Shown: positions 44,804 to 55,048, numbered from the stretch's first letter. The stretch: DNA of 64,000 nt from Pusillimonas sp. (GCF_029263785.1 NZ_JAJUFE010000003.1:56413-120412), one strand, 5' to 3'. The notes: generated by a model from the sequence alone, not told the origin. Program-made: numbers and translations.

Positions 44804-46171
44804 TCATCCCACATGGAAATGAGCCTCGGGATGCCGGACTCGACTGTAACCCTGCGTGCTCAGGCTATAGATCAGGGTCAGTGGGCCAACCCGGCCCACG
44901 AACATCAGCACGATCAAAAGGACATGGCTGGGGGCCGACAAGCCGGGAGTCAGGTTTCTGGTAGCCCCGGTCGTGCTCAGTGCCGAAATCACTTCGAACA
45001 GCACATCAATGAAATGGGCTTTTTCGATGAAGCACATGATCAGGGTAGCCATGAAGGCAAGGGCGCCGGTTACCAGGAGCAGGGCGAGGGACTTTTGCAC
45101 GACATCGGGTGACACAGTGCGCCGAAGCAGCACTACCTCGCGGCGACCCCGGATATAGGACCATGCGGCGACAAGGAGTACGACAAACGTTCCCACCTTG
45201 ATGCCACTGGCCGTACTCAAGGACCCGCCGCCAATGAACATCAGCAGCATCAGCACAAGTGTGGTTTCGTCGCGCAGGTAAACCAGGTCGAGGCTGTGAA
45301 AACCGGCAGTGCGAGACGCAACGCTTTGAAGCCACGCTGTCAATGCCTGGGCATGTCCCGAAAGACCTCCCAGTGTGTCGGGATTGCCGGCTTCAAAAGC
45401 CCAGATCAACATGAAGCCAGAGATATTCAAGAGCAGCGTAGCCAGCAGAATGACGCGGGTATAGGGAGCCAGCAAGGCCCACTGACGCTTGCGCCGCACA
45501 TCGTTGATCACGGAAAAACCGAGTCCGCCAAGGATAATCAGGGCGGTTGTAGCCAGAACAGTGATCGGATCGCCAAGGTGATGAGCCATGTTCGTTGCAG
45601 GCAAAGACATTCCGCCGTTATTGAATGCCATCACCGTGTGAAAGACCGCTTCGGGCAAGGCGTTCAGGAACCCGGACACCGGCGTCCACCAGGCAGTCAA
45701 TATCAGGATGCCCATGATTTCGATTGCAGCACTGAGCTTGAACACCAGAAAGGCCGTCGAGCGGATCTTTGACACGCTGGTCTGATCAAACGCCTCTAGA
45801 GCGACAGTTTGATACTGCAACGATACTTTCTTACCGAGGGTCAGGGCGGCAACTACAGTAAGCGTCACAAATCCCAGGCCGCCGACCTGCACAAGTGCGG
45901 CTACAACCGTATGCCCAAAGGGCAACAGGTACTCATTCGGGCCAAGAATGCTCAGCCCGGTTACGGTCACCGCGGATGTGGCGGTAAACAGGGCTGTGAA
46001 AAATCCCAATGGTTTATTTGCCGCGAAAGGGAGGCAGAGCAGCACGGTCCCGATCAGGATGAGGACAGCAAATCCCCCGGCCAGCACCATGGGCGGACTC
46101 GCACTGAAAACTCCGCGATTCCGTAGCCGCCGGTAGGAATCGTAGCCGGGCCAGAGTTGTAGAAGACGCAT
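44804..46171 (-). CDS. KtrB/TrkH-type potassium transporter subunit
   Basis: 455-residue inner-membrane potassium translocating subunit. Four pore repeats with selectivity-filter glycines are visible: TSAVTVTGLS, AFNNGGMSL, SRTAGFHSLD and STTGATRNL. Length and compact N-terminus fit KtrB better than the longer TrkH. It follows the regulatory TrkA/KtrA-type gene after 15 nt and is convergent with the MscS-type gene, giving an osmoadaptation pair side by side. Confidence 0.9.
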   Translation of the reverse strand: MRLLQLWPGYDSYRRLRNRGVFSASPPMVLAGGFAVLILIGTVLLCLPFAANKPLGFFTALFTATSAVTVTGLSILGPNEYLLPFGHTVVAALVQVGGLGFVTLTVVAALTLGKKVSLQYQTVALEAFDQTSVSKIRSTAFLVFKLSAAIEIMGILILTAWWTPVSGFLNALPEAVFHTVMAFNNGGMSLPATNMAHHLGDPITVLATTALIILGGLGFSVINDVRRKRQWALLAPYTRVILLATLLLNISGFMLIWAFEAGNPDTLGGLSGHAQALTAWLQSVASRTAGFHSLDLVYLRDETTLVLMLLMFIGGGSLSTASGIKVGTFVVLLVAAWSYIRGRREVVLLRRTVSPDVVQKSLALLLVTGALAFMATLIMCFIEKAHFIDVLFEVISALSTTGATRNLTPGLSAPSHVLLIVLMFVGRVGPLTLIYSLSTQGYSRVRHPEAHFHVG

Positions 46172-46186
46172 TGCTATCCGGACCTG

Positions 46187-46840
46187 TCAGGCAAGTTTGG
46201 GCGCGATGGCCTTGAGGGCGTGCAGTTGCCCAAGTAGCACCAGAACGTCATTGCCGCGTACCTCGAACTCGGCAGGCGGGTGGACCGTGATTTCTGCCCG
46301 GCGCTTGACAAGCAATACGTGGATGGAAGAGGGCGTGTTCTGAAGCAGCTTGCTGATGCTCATGCCGTCCAGTTGGTCACTGACATGAATTTCGACGACA
46401 AATTCGCCATTGCCCAGCGAAATATAGTCTTCGACCATGGGATAGCTGAGCGCCTGGGCAATGCGTATGCCCATCTCTTCTTCGGGATGAATGATGCGGT
46501 CGACACCCAGCTTGTTGAGGATCAGATGATGAGCATGAGACGACGCCTTGACCCAGATGGACTTGACTCCGAGGCTTTTGAGCTGCACCACGCATAGCAG
46601 ACTCGTCTGGATATCGTTGCCAACCGCCACCAGCACCACATCGTACGTGTCGACACCAAGTTCGTCCAATGCCTGTTTGTCGGTGACATCGGCAATCACG
46701 GCCCGGGTCAGGTCGTCTGCGTACTTGGCCACGAGTTTGCTGTCGGCATCGACCCCCAATACTGAGTGTCCCAGCTTTATCAGTTCTTGAGAGGCGGCGG
46801 ACCCAAATCGGCCTAGCCCCAGCACAGCGAATTGCGCCAT
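46187..46840 (-). CDS. KtrA-type RCK regulatory subunit of potassium uptake
   Basis: 217-residue cytoplasmic protein with one RCK-N Rossmann domain (VLGLGRFGSA, residues 5-14; about 1-130) and one RCK-C domain (about 135-217). One RCK unit per chain is the KtrA pattern; TrkA has two. It gates the adjacent KtrB through nucleotide binding. Divergent from the OYE-family gene with a 92-bp AT-rich gap. Confidence 0.9.
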   Translation of the reverse strand: MAQFAVLGLGRFGSAASQELIKLGHSVLGVDADSKLVAKYADDLTRAVIADVTDKQALDELGVDTYDVVLVAVGNDIQTSLLCVVQLKSLGVKSIWVKASSHAHHLILNKLGVDRIIHPEEEMGIRIAQALSYPMVEDYISLGNGEFVVEIHVSDQLDGMSISKLLQNTPSSIHVLLVKRRAEITVHPPAEFEVRGNDVLVLLGQLHALKAIAPKLA

Positions 46841-46932
46841 ATTTTTATCATTGAAATTGAATTCAACGAGTATATCCGGGCGAACTATGTTAATTTTATG
46901 TGTACTAGGGTTTTCCTTAATAATACTTGCAT

Positions 46933-48012
46933 ATGACCAGTCTGTTCGAGCCCGTTCGCCTCGGCGCCGTCGATTTGAAGAATCGCATCGTGATGGCGCC
47001 GCTTACTCGCACGCGCGCCGCTCCCGGACGTGTACCTAACGAATTGATGCGGCAATACTATTGCCAGCGCGCCAGCGCAGGACTCATTGTTTCGGAAGCC
47101 ACCTCCGTCTCGCCGCAAGGAGTTGGATACCCCAATACACCTGGCATCTGGTGTCACGCCCAAGTCGAAGGCTGGAAAAAAATCACTCAGGCCGTTCATG
47201 ACAAGGGTGGCAAGATGTTTCTGCAGCTTTGGCATGTGGGCAGGGTGTCGGATCCCGAACATCTCAATGGCGAGATTCCGGTGGCACCCAGCGCCATCCC
47301 GTGTGAAGGGCATGTCAGCCTCCTGCGGCCCAAGCGTGAATATGTCGTGCCCCGTGCACTGCAAATCGACGAAATCCGCGGTGTCGTGGCCGATTTTGCG
47401 CAAGCGGCCCGCAATGCCAAAGAAGCGGGATTTGACGGCGTTGAAGTACACGCCGCCAATGGCTACCTGATCGATCAGTTCCTTCATGACGGCTCAAATC
47501 AGCGTACCGACGACTATGGCGGTTCGATTGCCAACCGTGCGCGTCTGCTGCTCGAGATCGTCGACGCATGTGTGGGCATATGGTGTGCCGATCGGGTAGG
47601 CGTGCATTTGTCGCCGGGCGGCCCATCGCACTCTATGTACGACACGAATCCCAAGGCGCTTTATAGCTATGTGGCCGAGAAACTGGGTCAGCGCAAACTG
47701 GCGTTTCTTTTTGTGCGTGAAGCGGCAGGGCCTGATCGTCTGCTGGGTACCATCAAGAGCTTGTTTGGTGGCCCCGTCATTGCCAACGACGGTCACGATC
47801 TCGAAAGTGCCCAAGAGCTGCTCGACTCAGGCCTGGCCGACGCCGTAGCGTTTGGCAGGGCCTTTATTGCCAATCCCGATCTGGTTCGTCGTCTGCGCGA
47901 AGATCTGCCGCTCAATGCGTGGGATCCATCAACGTTCTACGGCGATGGGCCAAAAGGCTATACCGATTATCCCTGTATGTCGGCTTGCGTTGCTCCCGAA
48001 GTTTCTGCCTAG
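46933..48012 (+). CDS. Old-yellow-enzyme family alkene reductase (NemA-like)
   Basis: 359-residue FMN-dependent NAD(P)H oxidoreductase reducing activated C=C or nitro groups. The barrel begins LFEPVRLGAVDLKNRIVMAPLTRTRA; the substrate-binding HAANGYLIDQFL motif and the C-terminal FMN phosphate motif (VAFGRAFIANPDLVRRLR) are present. The ATG at 46933 was chosen over an in-frame TTG two codons earlier. Physiological substrate unknown. Confidence 0.92.
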   Translation: MTSLFEPVRLGAVDLKNRIVMAPLTRTRAAPGRVPNELMRQYYCQRASAGLIVSEATSVSPQGVGYPNTPGIWCHAQVEGWKKITQAVHDKGGKMFLQLWHVGRVSDPEHLNGEIPVAPSAIPCEGHVSLLRPKREYVVPRALQIDEIRGVVADFAQAARNAKEAGFDGVEVHAANGYLIDQFLHDGSNQRTDDYGGSIANRARLLLEIVDACVGIWCADRVGVHLSPGGPSHSMYDTNPKALYSYVAEKLGQRKLAFLFVREAAGPDRLLGTIKSLFGGPVIANDGHDLESAQELLDSGLADAVAFGRAFIANPDLVRRLREDLPLNAWDPSTFYGDGPKGYTDYPCMSACVAPEVSA

Positions 48013-48059
48013 AGGTATCATTCCAATAATAAAGATAGACCCCAAGGTGGAGAAATTTC

Positions 48060-48458
48060 ATGAAAGCATGGACTGTGGTGCTGGCGACAAGCCTGCTTGC
48101 CGGCTGCGCACTGGGTATTCGCAACGACGGTAGCTCACCCAGCGTATCGTTTACCGTGCCGCACAGTTATCAGGTGGTATATATGCGAGCCGAGAACCAG
48201 GCTCGAGAGTGCCAGCGCGGCGAAAGTACCACCGAAGTCCGCAGCCAGATCGATCCCGATATGCGATCGGGCGTCGTTTCGATCGTCGATCCGATTATCG
48301 GTGTCGAATATGCGCGCACTGTGCTCAAGGCAGTCGACGCGAAACACACCGAAGTCGTGCAGACGGTGTCGGGCAAGGGCTCATGGAACCAGGACGCGCT
48401 TAACGCGATGGAACAATCGATCCGTATGGATGCGTCAGTCTGTCACGTGTATATGTAG
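48060..48458 (+). CDS. Small lipoprotein of unknown function
   Basis: 132-residue predicted lipoprotein with lipobox LLAGC (C16). The mature part shows SVSFTVPHSYQVVYMRAENQARECQ and a C-terminal cysteine (VCHVYM) that may pair with the internal one. I believe similar proteins occur in Bordetella relatives, but no function is known to me. It follows the reductase gene by 47 bp with a GTGGAG ribosome-binding site. Confidence 0.75.
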   Translation: MKAWTVVLATSLLAGCALGIRNDGSSPSVSFTVPHSYQVVYMRAENQARECQRGESTTEVRSQIDPDMRSGVVSIVDPIIGVEYARTVLKAVDAKHTEVVQTVSGKGSWNQDALNAMEQSIRMDASVCHVYM

Positions 48459-48538
48459 TGTTTGCACAGCGCGCGCCCCTGCGCACGAATCTTCAGACAA
48501 TTCTTCGCATGACTTCGGCTCAACCGCAGGCCCGGGTG

Positions 48539-48973
48539 TCAGTCTGAACCGGGTTTTCGTCTTACGATTTTAAACGTGGCACTGGCCGTGGCCAGGAGTG
48601 TGCCGGTCTCGTCGCGAGCCTGACCTTCACAAAATGCCAGTGACCTGCCGATTCTGAGGCAGCGCGCTTCAAAAATGACTGTGCCGCGGGCGGGCGCCAA
48701 AAAATGGGTTGTCATGTCGATGGTTGCCATGCCCGTATTGGCTTCATGCGCGCGTGCGGCAGCACTCAGGGTGAAGTCCAGGGCGCTCATCAGGGCGCCG
48801 CCGTGTACGTCGCCCCGGCTGTTTACCAGGTCGGGACGATGTGGCAGGCGGGTACGGGCCAGGTCGGTTGACAGATGTTCGGGAACCAGGCCCAGAGAAG
48901 CCATGAACGGGATCTCTAGCCCGAAGTAATCCGGGCTCTCGGACCCTGGATGTTGAGACGAGGTACTGCTCAT
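48539..48973 (-). CDS. PaaI-family hotdog thioesterase
   Basis: 144-residue hotdog-fold acyl-CoA thioesterase family protein. The characteristic [21 protein letters not shown] helix and the [36 protein letters not shown] strand segment are present. Its start overlaps the stop of the upstream YqeY-type gene as ATGA, so the two form an operon. The acyl substrate cannot be inferred. Confidence 0.85.
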   Translation of the reverse strand: MSSTSSQHPGSESPDYFGLEIPFMASLGLVPEHLSTDLARTRLPHRPDLVNSRGDVHGGALMSALDFTLSAAARAHEANTGMATIDMTTHFLAPARGTVIFEARCLRIGRSLAFCEGQARDETGTLLATASATFKIVRRKPGSD

Positions 48974-49431
48974 GGGTTAAGACGTGCCTTGACCTTGGCG
49001 GAGACCTGGGACATATCAGCTTGCCCCGCTAAAGACGTTTTGAGCAGGCCCATGACCTTGCCCATTGCTGCGGGACCTGTCGTACCTTGTGCCGTGACCG
49101 TATTGACGGCCTGGTCAATCGCGGCGTCAATCTGTTCGGGGCTGGCCTGCTCGGGCAGGAACTCCTGCAATATCTGAAGTTCGGTTTTTTCTTGCTCGGC
49201 AGTTTCAGTGCGGCCCGCCTGCTCGAATGCGGCTATGGATTCGCGGCGTTGCTTGACCTGTTTTTCGATGATGGCGGTTATCTCGGCATCGTCCAGCTCG
49301 CGTCTGTCATCGACTTCTTTTTGCTTGATGGCAGCCTGAAGAAAGCGCAAGGTGGCAAGGCGAGCGCTTTGCTTGGCACGCATGGCGGCCTTGACTTCGT
49401 CGCTTAACCTGGTCTTGAGCGTATTGCTCAT
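48970..49431 (-). CDS. GatB/YqeY domain protein
   Basis: 153-residue alpha-helical protein of the YqeY family, related to the tail of GatB. Typical segments: [39 protein letters not shown], an [21 protein letters not shown] helix, and a small C-terminal domain ([29 protein letters not shown]). Suspected tRNA-linked role in the family. Often near rpsU-dnaG, but not here. Confidence 0.9.
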   Translation of the reverse strand: MSNTLKTRLSDEVKAAMRAKQSARLATLRFLQAAIKQKEVDDRRELDDAEITAIIEKQVKQRRESIAAFEQAGRTETAEQEKTELQILQEFLPEQASPEQIDAAIDQAVNTVTAQGTTGPAAMGKVMGLLKTSLAGQADMSQVSAKVKARLNP

Positions 49432-49562
49432 GGTGATTTCCTGGAATTTGGGTTAGGGCGGATACGCCATGCACACTTTAAGCGACTGGACCATACTTGG
49501 AATGAAGTCGCCGTGTCTGATTCATTTTAACAATCTGGTGTCCATGCGTCGAAGCATTATGC

Positions 49563-52500
49563 CTAATGAAAATTCCGGCTATGAATGGGCAGGGTACCCA
49601 ATAAATGGCTCAGATCCACGAGCCGTCCGGCCATGAGGTGACAGACACCTTCGTGACGCTGCCAGACGCCATGCACAGCCATGAGGCGAGATTGCAGCAA
49701 AGGCAGGCGTTGACGTTCTGCCACTTGCGGCCGAACGATTACGTTGACGATGCCGGTTTCATCTTCGAGACTCACAAAAATGACGCCGTTAGCCGTTTGT
49801 GGACGCTGCCGCATGGTGACCAGCCCGCAGACTCTTGCCAAACGCCCATCCGGATGCCGCGCAAGCTGGGCAGCGCTCGAAAAAGGTTTTAGTTCAGGCA
49901 GCTTGCGCAGCAGGGCAAGGGGATGGCGTCTTAATGTGAGCCGTAAGCTGCTGTAGTCGGCCAGTACCTCTGCGCCTTCACTTGCTGGTTCCAGAAAAGG
50001 CGCTTCAGTTTCGCGGATGGGTGCGTCCTTCAGCAAACCTTTCAGGGGTGGGTTTGAAGCCTGCCACCGGGCCTGTCTTCTGTGACCGGCAAGCGAACGC
50101 AAGGCGTCAGCCCCGGCCAGGCGCTCGAGTTCGGCACGGTCAAGCGAAGCCCGTACAGCCAGATCATGCAGATCACGATAGGCGCCGTGCTGGCGTGCGG
50201 CTTCAATGCGTAAACCGGCCTCTTTTGAAAAACCCTTTATCTGATTGAAGCCAAGCCGCACGGCGGGACGCAAGGAAGATCTGAAAGAAGTTTGGGAACG
50301 AACGGAGCGCCTGGCATGGGGTGTACAAGCCTGATCGTCCGGCAGGACCAGACTGGTTTCCCAAGAACTGGCCGTAACGTCTACCGGCAAGACCTCAACG
50401 TGATGGCGGCGCGCATCTTGCACGAGCTGGCTCGATGAATAGAAACCCATGGGCTGGGAATTGAGCAGGGCAGCCAGAAAGGCTTCGGGCTCATGGCATT
50501 TGAACCAGGCACTGAAATAAGCCAGCTTGGCAAAACTGGCTGAATGGCTTTCGGGAAACCCATACTCGCCGAAGCCTTCAAGCTGCCTGAAAATGGCTTG
50601 TGCATAGTCTTCGGGGTACTGGTTTTTTTTCATGCCGTTGATGAGTTTTGCATGAAAAGGGCCGATACCGCCCTTACGGCGCCAGGCCGCCATCGAGCGG
50701 CGCAGCTCGTCGGCCTCGCCGGGCGTAAAGCCGCCGGCAGTGATGGCAATTTGCATGGCCTGTTCCTGAAAAATAGGAACCCCCAGTGTGCGTCTGAGTA
50801 TCTTTTCGATATCGGGGTGGGGGTAGGTGAACGGTTCACCGTTTCGGCGGCGCAGATAAGGGTGCACCATACCCCCCTGGATGGGACCCGGCCTTACGAT
50901 GGCCACCTGCACGACCAGATCATAAAACTCTTTGGGCTTCAGACGCGGCAACATGCTCATCTGGGCGCGAGACTCGATCTGAAAGACACCAATGGTGTCA
51001 GCGCGACGGATCATCTCGAAGGTAGGCCCGTCGTCGTCCCGAAGCTCATCCAGGGTAAAGGGCCGGCCACGTCGTTTGGACACCAGCGCCAGCATGCGGT
51101 TCAACGCCGACAACATGCCCAGGCCCAGCACATCAACCTTCATGATTCGAAGCGCGTCCAGATCGTCTTTGTCCCACTGGACAACGCTGCGTTCGGGCAT
51201 GGCGGCGTTTTCGATGGGTACCAGCCGAGCCAGATTGTCATCAGCCAGCACAAAGCCGCCCGGATGCTGTGAAAGATGGCGGGGAAAGCTGCGCAAGGCT
51301 TGCGCCAAGGCCGCCCACTGCCGGGCCAGCCGTGACTCGACATCCAGGCCTTGCTCGCTCATTTGGCGCATGAGGTCGCCCTTGCCATCCCAATGGCGAC
51401 ATGATTTGGTGACCTTGTCGATGAGATCAGGTTCGACACCCAATGCTTTTCCGGTATCGCGCAGGGCACTGCGTGTACGATAAGTAATGACGACCGCTGC
51501 CAGGGCGGCCCGTTTTCGTCCGTATCGACGATAAATGTATTGGATGACCTCTTCACGGCGCTGATGCTCGAAATCCACGTCGATATCGGGCGGCTCGTTG
51601 CGCTCGACACTGATGAAACGCGCAAACAGATTATTGCCGTTGTCGGGGTTGACCTCGGTAATGCCCAGGCAATAACAGACCGCCGAATTGGCAGCGGAAC
51701 CTCGGCCTTGGCAAAGTATGTTCTGGCTGCGTGCAAACCTTACGATGTCATAGACAGTCAGGAAGTAAGCCTCGTAGCGCAACGTAGCGATGATGCTCAA
51801 TTCGGTTTCAAGCTGGGCCTGGACTTTTGCCGGTATGCCGGAAGGATACCGCTTGCGGGCACCGATAAAGGTTTCCTGACGCAAATACTGCTCGGGAGTC
51901 ATGTCCGCAGGAACAGTTTCACGTGGATATTGATATTTGATCTCGTCCAGACTGAAGCGACACATCCGGCTGATGGCCAGGGTTTCTTGCAAGGTGCTTG
52001 CCGGATAAAGCTGCGACAGGCGCAGGCGACTGCGCAGATGAGCTTCGGCGTTGGAAGCCAGCGCATGACCGCATTGCGAAATGGGGATTCCCAGACGAAT
52101 GGCCGTCAGCGTGTCGTGCAAAGGCTGTCGCGAACGGGCGTGCATGTGGACATCGCCTGTAGCCACGATGCGCAGATCATGTTTCCGCGCCGCATGCCAC
52201 AGGGTTTCGATATGTCGGGCATCGTCATCACGGTGATGCAAGGACAGCCCTAGCCAGAAGCCTTGTGGAAACGTCTGGCGAAGATGCAGCAGCTGCTGGT
52301 GCAAAAGGTGGGGCTCGGGACAATAGGCAGGTTTGAAAATAATGAGGCAGCCGGGCAGGCCGCACAGGTGTTCCAGACCCTGCGGTGGACGCCGGATGTC
52401 TTGCAGGCTTATTGCATAGTGGCCTTTTGTCGTGTCGCCGGTACGCGCCAGCGTGATGAACTCGGAAAGATTGGCGTAGCCTTGGGCATCACGCGCCAGG

Positions 52501-52757
52501 ACAATGATTTGCAGTTCGTTGGACGAGCCTGCATCCAGGGTGAAACGGCTGCCGATAATCAGGTGAATCTGATGCTCGAGCGTTTCGATATGCGCGCGCA
52601 CCACACCCGCCAACGAGCATTCGTCGGCCAGCGCAATGGCCTTGTAGCCCAGTTTGGCGGCCTGTTGTACCAGCTCGTGTGGGTGAGAAGCACCTTTCAG
52701 GAAGCTGAAGTTTGAAATGCAATCGAGCTCGGCATAATCGGGCAGATGATCTGGCAT
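49563..52757 (-). CDS. dnaE2: Error-prone DNA polymerase III alpha subunit (DnaE2/ImuC)
   Basis: 1064-residue translesion polymerase. An N-terminal PHP domain (YAELDCISNFSFLKGASHP) precedes the polymerase core with the catalytic PDIDVDFEHQRR aspartates, the GRGSAANSAVCYCLGIT block, and a C-terminal OB-fold. It lacks the long C-terminus of replicative DnaE. Third gene of imuA-imuB-dnaE2, three bases after imuB, expected to be DNA-damage induced. Confidence 0.95.
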   Translation of the reverse strand: MPDHLPDYAELDCISNFSFLKGASHPHELVQQAAKLGYKAIALADECSLAGVVRAHIETLEHQIHLIIGSRFTLDAGSSNELQIIVLARDAQGYANLSEFITLARTGDTTKGHYAISLQDIRRPPQGLEHLCGLPGCLIIFKPAYCPEPHLLHQQLLHLRQTFPQGFWLGLSLHHRDDDARHIETLWHAARKHDLRIVATGDVHMHARSRQPLHDTLTAIRLGIPISQCGHALASNAEAHLRSRLRLSQLYPASTLQETLAISRMCRFSLDEIKYQYPRETVPADMTPEQYLRQETFIGARKRYPSGIPAKVQAQLETELSIIATLRYEAYFLTVYDIVRFARSQNILCQGRGSAANSAVCYCLGITEVNPDNGNNLFARFISVERNEPPDIDVDFEHQRREEVIQYIYRRYGRKRAALAAVVITYRTRSALRDTGKALGVEPDLIDKVTKSCRHWDGKGDLMRQMSEQGLDVESRLARQWAALAQALRSFPRHLSQHPGGFVLADDNLARLVPIENAAMPERSVVQWDKDDLDALRIMKVDVLGLGMLSALNRMLALVSKRRGRPFTLDELRDDDGPTFEMIRRADTIGVFQIESRAQMSMLPRLKPKEFYDLVVQVAIVRPGPIQGGMVHPYLRRRNGEPFTYPHPDIEKILRRTLGVPIFQEQAMQIAITAGGFTPGEADELRRSMAAWRRKGGIGPFHAKLINGMKKNQYPEDYAQAIFRQLEGFGEYGFPESHSASFAKLAYFSAWFKCHEPEAFLAALLNSQPMGFYSSSQLVQDARRHHVEVLPVDVTASSWETSLVLPDDQACTPHARRSVRSQTSFRSSLRPAVRLGFNQIKGFSKEAGLRIEAARQHGAYRDLHDLAVRASLDRAELERLAGADALRSLAGHRRQARWQASNPPLKGLLKDAPIRETEAPFLEPASEGAEVLADYSSLRLTLRRHPLALLRKLPELKPFSSAAQLARHPDGRLARVCGLVTMRQRPQTANGVIFVSLEDETGIVNVIVRPQVAERQRLPLLQSRLMAVHGVWQRHEGVCHLMAGRLVDLSHLLGTLPIHSRNFH

Positions 52758-52760
52758 GTG

Positions 52761-54260
52761 CTATCCGAACAAACCATGCAAAAACCAACGGGCGCTTATG
52801 GATGCGCGCTGACGATATATCCAGTAGCGGGCATATTGGGCATCCTGGGCGATGAAATAATCACGTTGCTGATGTCCTTCGTCGCTCCACCAGCCGCTTT
52901 CGAGACGCTCCGGCCCTTGAATCAGGCGTAACCTGCGGCCTTGATAAAAAGGACTGTTCTGTTGCACATCAAGGGCCACAGGGGGATCAAGAAGCCAGAA
53001 GGGTCTGTTCTGCAGGGGCGTCCGGTGTGTTGCAGAGGCGGCCTGCCCGGAGGAATGCTTGCTTGCCTGCACGATTGCACCTGCTGGTGTCCAGCGATTG
53101 GCAACCTCGGGCAAATGGCTGGCAACCGGTCTGGGTTGCAAGACACGATCTTCACCCAATCGCGCCCGCAGCAGATCGAGCAAATGGTTTTCTTGCCGTG
53201 CCCATTGGGCAGGCTCAGGGAACAGGCCCGGATTGTGCGGCGTTCGCTCGCAGGTTTGTTCAACAATCAGTTCAACGGCGATAACGTGATCGACCAGTAC
53301 CATTCGATTGAACTGTTCGGCCAATGCAGGCAGAAAATCATCAGGGCGCCAGCCCGCCTGAGACAGAGAAAGCATCAAGCGGCTGGGAGGCCGGGCATGA
53401 CGGCCTTTCTCGTGATGCAGCAAGAAAACCAGCTGATCTGCAGCACTGTGCCCGGCTTGCAACCAGCCACAAAGCTGTTCGACAAGCACATGGGCAATAC
53501 CCAGAACAGCGTGCACATGCTCCAGGCGCTGCAGGGTTTCGTAACGCTGCTGAAAGGTTTCGGGCAGCGATGCCCAGGTGTAAAGGGGGGTGCTGGACCC
53601 ATAGGCAGCATCCAGGGTTTGGATGACTTCGGGGCGGGTGCGGTGCTGAAGCCCCTTGCGAGGCAAACGACGCAATTGACCCAGGGTGAAACAGCCCAGT
53701 TCGTGGATCCACTCAAGCCAGGGGAGCAAGGCCGGCAGGCTGTCGACAGGCAGGGAATCAAGCCGTTTGGTGAGGGTGCGTGGTCTGAGCACACGACGTT
53801 GCCGGGATTGTGTTTGCAGCGCCAGGGCCCAGGCGCCCTGAGCCGTAGGAGCCATGGCCAATCGTGTGGTAAGCCCCAACCCCTTCAAGGAGCGGCACAC
53901 GTTACGCCACAAGGCCCGCGGACCGCCAAACAGTGTCAGGCTGGCGGCAATATCCATGACCAACGAATGCGGATCAAGAATCGCGATGTCCGGCGTGTAT
54001 TGCAACAAGCAAAGCAGAGCCTGCCGCAAACCGTCGGCCTCGGCCTGAAGATCCCGTCGACGCAACAGGACATCAGGGGCCAGAGCCACAGCCGTGCCGC
54101 GTCGCATGCCGGGCACGATGCCCGCTTCTTGGGCTTCTGGTGTCAGGGCGCATACTTGGTCCTGATCAAGAACGGCTGCCGCAAGCCCTTTAGTGCTCCA
54201 CAGCGGAAAGACGGCGTCCAGACTGTGAAAGGGCAGATGAAGGCTGATCCAGAGAGACAT
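52761..54260 (-). CDS. imuB: ImuB, Y-family polymerase-like mutagenesis protein
   Basis: 499-residue protein related to Y-family polymerases, without the full acidic active site; in known systems it links DnaE2 to the sliding clamp. It starts LWISLHLPFHSLDAVFP, with the LTPEAQEAGIVPGMRRGTAVALAPDV segment and a helix-hairpin-helix region. The ATG at 54260 matches the family start and lies inside imuA, giving a 71-bp overlap. An in-frame extension to 54473 is entirely within imuA and rejected. Confidence 0.9.
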   Translation of the reverse strand: MSLWISLHLPFHSLDAVFPLWSTKGLAAAVLDQDQVCALTPEAQEAGIVPGMRRGTAVALAPDVLLRRRDLQAEADGLRQALLCLLQYTPDIAILDPHSLVMDIAASLTLFGGPRALWRNVCRSLKGLGLTTRLAMAPTAQGAWALALQTQSRQRRVLRPRTLTKRLDSLPVDSLPALLPWLEWIHELGCFTLGQLRRLPRKGLQHRTRPEVIQTLDAAYGSSTPLYTWASLPETFQQRYETLQRLEHVHAVLGIAHVLVEQLCGWLQAGHSAADQLVFLLHHEKGRHARPPSRLMLSLSQAGWRPDDFLPALAEQFNRMVLVDHVIAVELIVEQTCERTPHNPGLFPEPAQWARQENHLLDLLRARLGEDRVLQPRPVASHLPEVANRWTPAGAIVQASKHSSGQAASATHRTPLQNRPFWLLDPPVALDVQQNSPFYQGRRLRLIQGPERLESGWWSDEGHQQRDYFIAQDAQYARYWIYRQRASISARWFLHGLFG

Positions 54261-54918
54261 GCTTGGAACCTGCGCCGGAATAGGCGCGTTGAGGATACAG
54301 GGCGATGGGAATGGCCTGCTCGCACACTGGTCCGCGACGTTTGAGAACCTGTACCTGCAAACCGTGGGAAGCTGACCGTAATCCAAGCCGCAACGGTGCA
54401 GCACAAGGCTGACGACTTTCGACCGACGAACGCAGCATGATAAAAAGGGTATCGCTTTGCCTGGCGGCCACATGCAGGCGTCTTAATTCTTGAGGATGGG
54501 CGCCCGAGGCCCAGCAAAGCAGGGCAGAGCAGGCGTTATGCCGAAGGGTCTGTTCGCAGGCCCAAAGGGTGTCACGCAGGGAGGCTGTGTGGATCCACAG
54601 GGGTTGAGGCGGAAGTTTCCAGGCCGACCAGCAATGCAGGTGGGGCACATGAGGCGGTTGAATGAACATGATGCGACGCTTGCTGTCCAATCGGGCCAGG
54701 GCCGGTTGCAGCAAAGCGATTTCGCCAATGCCCGCACGTTCGAGGGTAAGCTCGATCAAGGACCCGATAGGCCAGCCACCGCCCGGTAATTCGCGATCGA
54801 GCTGGGCATAGCCGGTAGAAAGCGTGAGGCGCTGTGCCTGCGCGAGCTGGGAGCCTTTCCACAGAGCCGGATGGATACGTTCGGGATGGCGCAGCAATAA
54901 AGGAGAAGTGTGCTTCAT
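54190..54918 (-). CDS. imuA: ImuA, RecA-like SOS mutagenesis protein
   Basis: 242-residue RecA/SulA-like protein, first gene of the imuA-imuB-dnaE2 cassette. The N-terminal part LSTGYAQLDRELPGGGWPIGSLIEL matches the family; the Walker A is degenerate, as usual for ImuA. The ATG at 54918 was chosen; an in-frame TTG at 54930 abuts the LexA box. Neither has a Shine-Dalgarno sequence. Confidence 0.88.
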   Translation of the reverse strand: MKHTSPLLLRHPERIHPALWKGSQLAQAQRLTLSTGYAQLDRELPGGGWPIGSLIELTLERAGIGEIALLQPALARLDSKRRIMFIQPPHVPHLHCWSAWKLPPQPLWIHTASLRDTLWACEQTLRHNACSALLCWASGAHPQELRRLHVAARQSDTLFIMLRSSVESRQPCAAPLRLGLRSASHGLQVQVLKRRGPVCEQAIPIALYPQRAYSGAGSKHVSLDQPSSALSQSGRRLSAVEH

Positions 54919-54930
54919 GAGTGCGACCAA

Positions 54931-54950
54931 TACTGTTTATATATACAGTA
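54931..54950. promoter_or_regulatory. LexA (SOS) box of imuA-imuB-dnaE2
   Basis: TACTGTTTATATATACAGTA differs at one position from the consensus TACTGTATATATATACAGTA. It ends 12 bases before the imuA ATG and overlaps a possible minus-strand -10 (TATACT, 54947-54952). Confidence 0.9.
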
Positions 54951-55048
54951 TATTCTAATGGAATCGCACTTTCCGTCCAGTTTCTGGATTTGTCACAAAG
55001 ATTTAACTGCTAATCTAAGGTTATGCACCATAAGGGTAATTATTGTTC

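Noticed and set aside
52941..54344. 467-codon open frame on the plus strand
   Set aside because: It lies fully antisense to imuB, has no recognisable domain, and its composition mirrors the high GC of the real gene's third positions.
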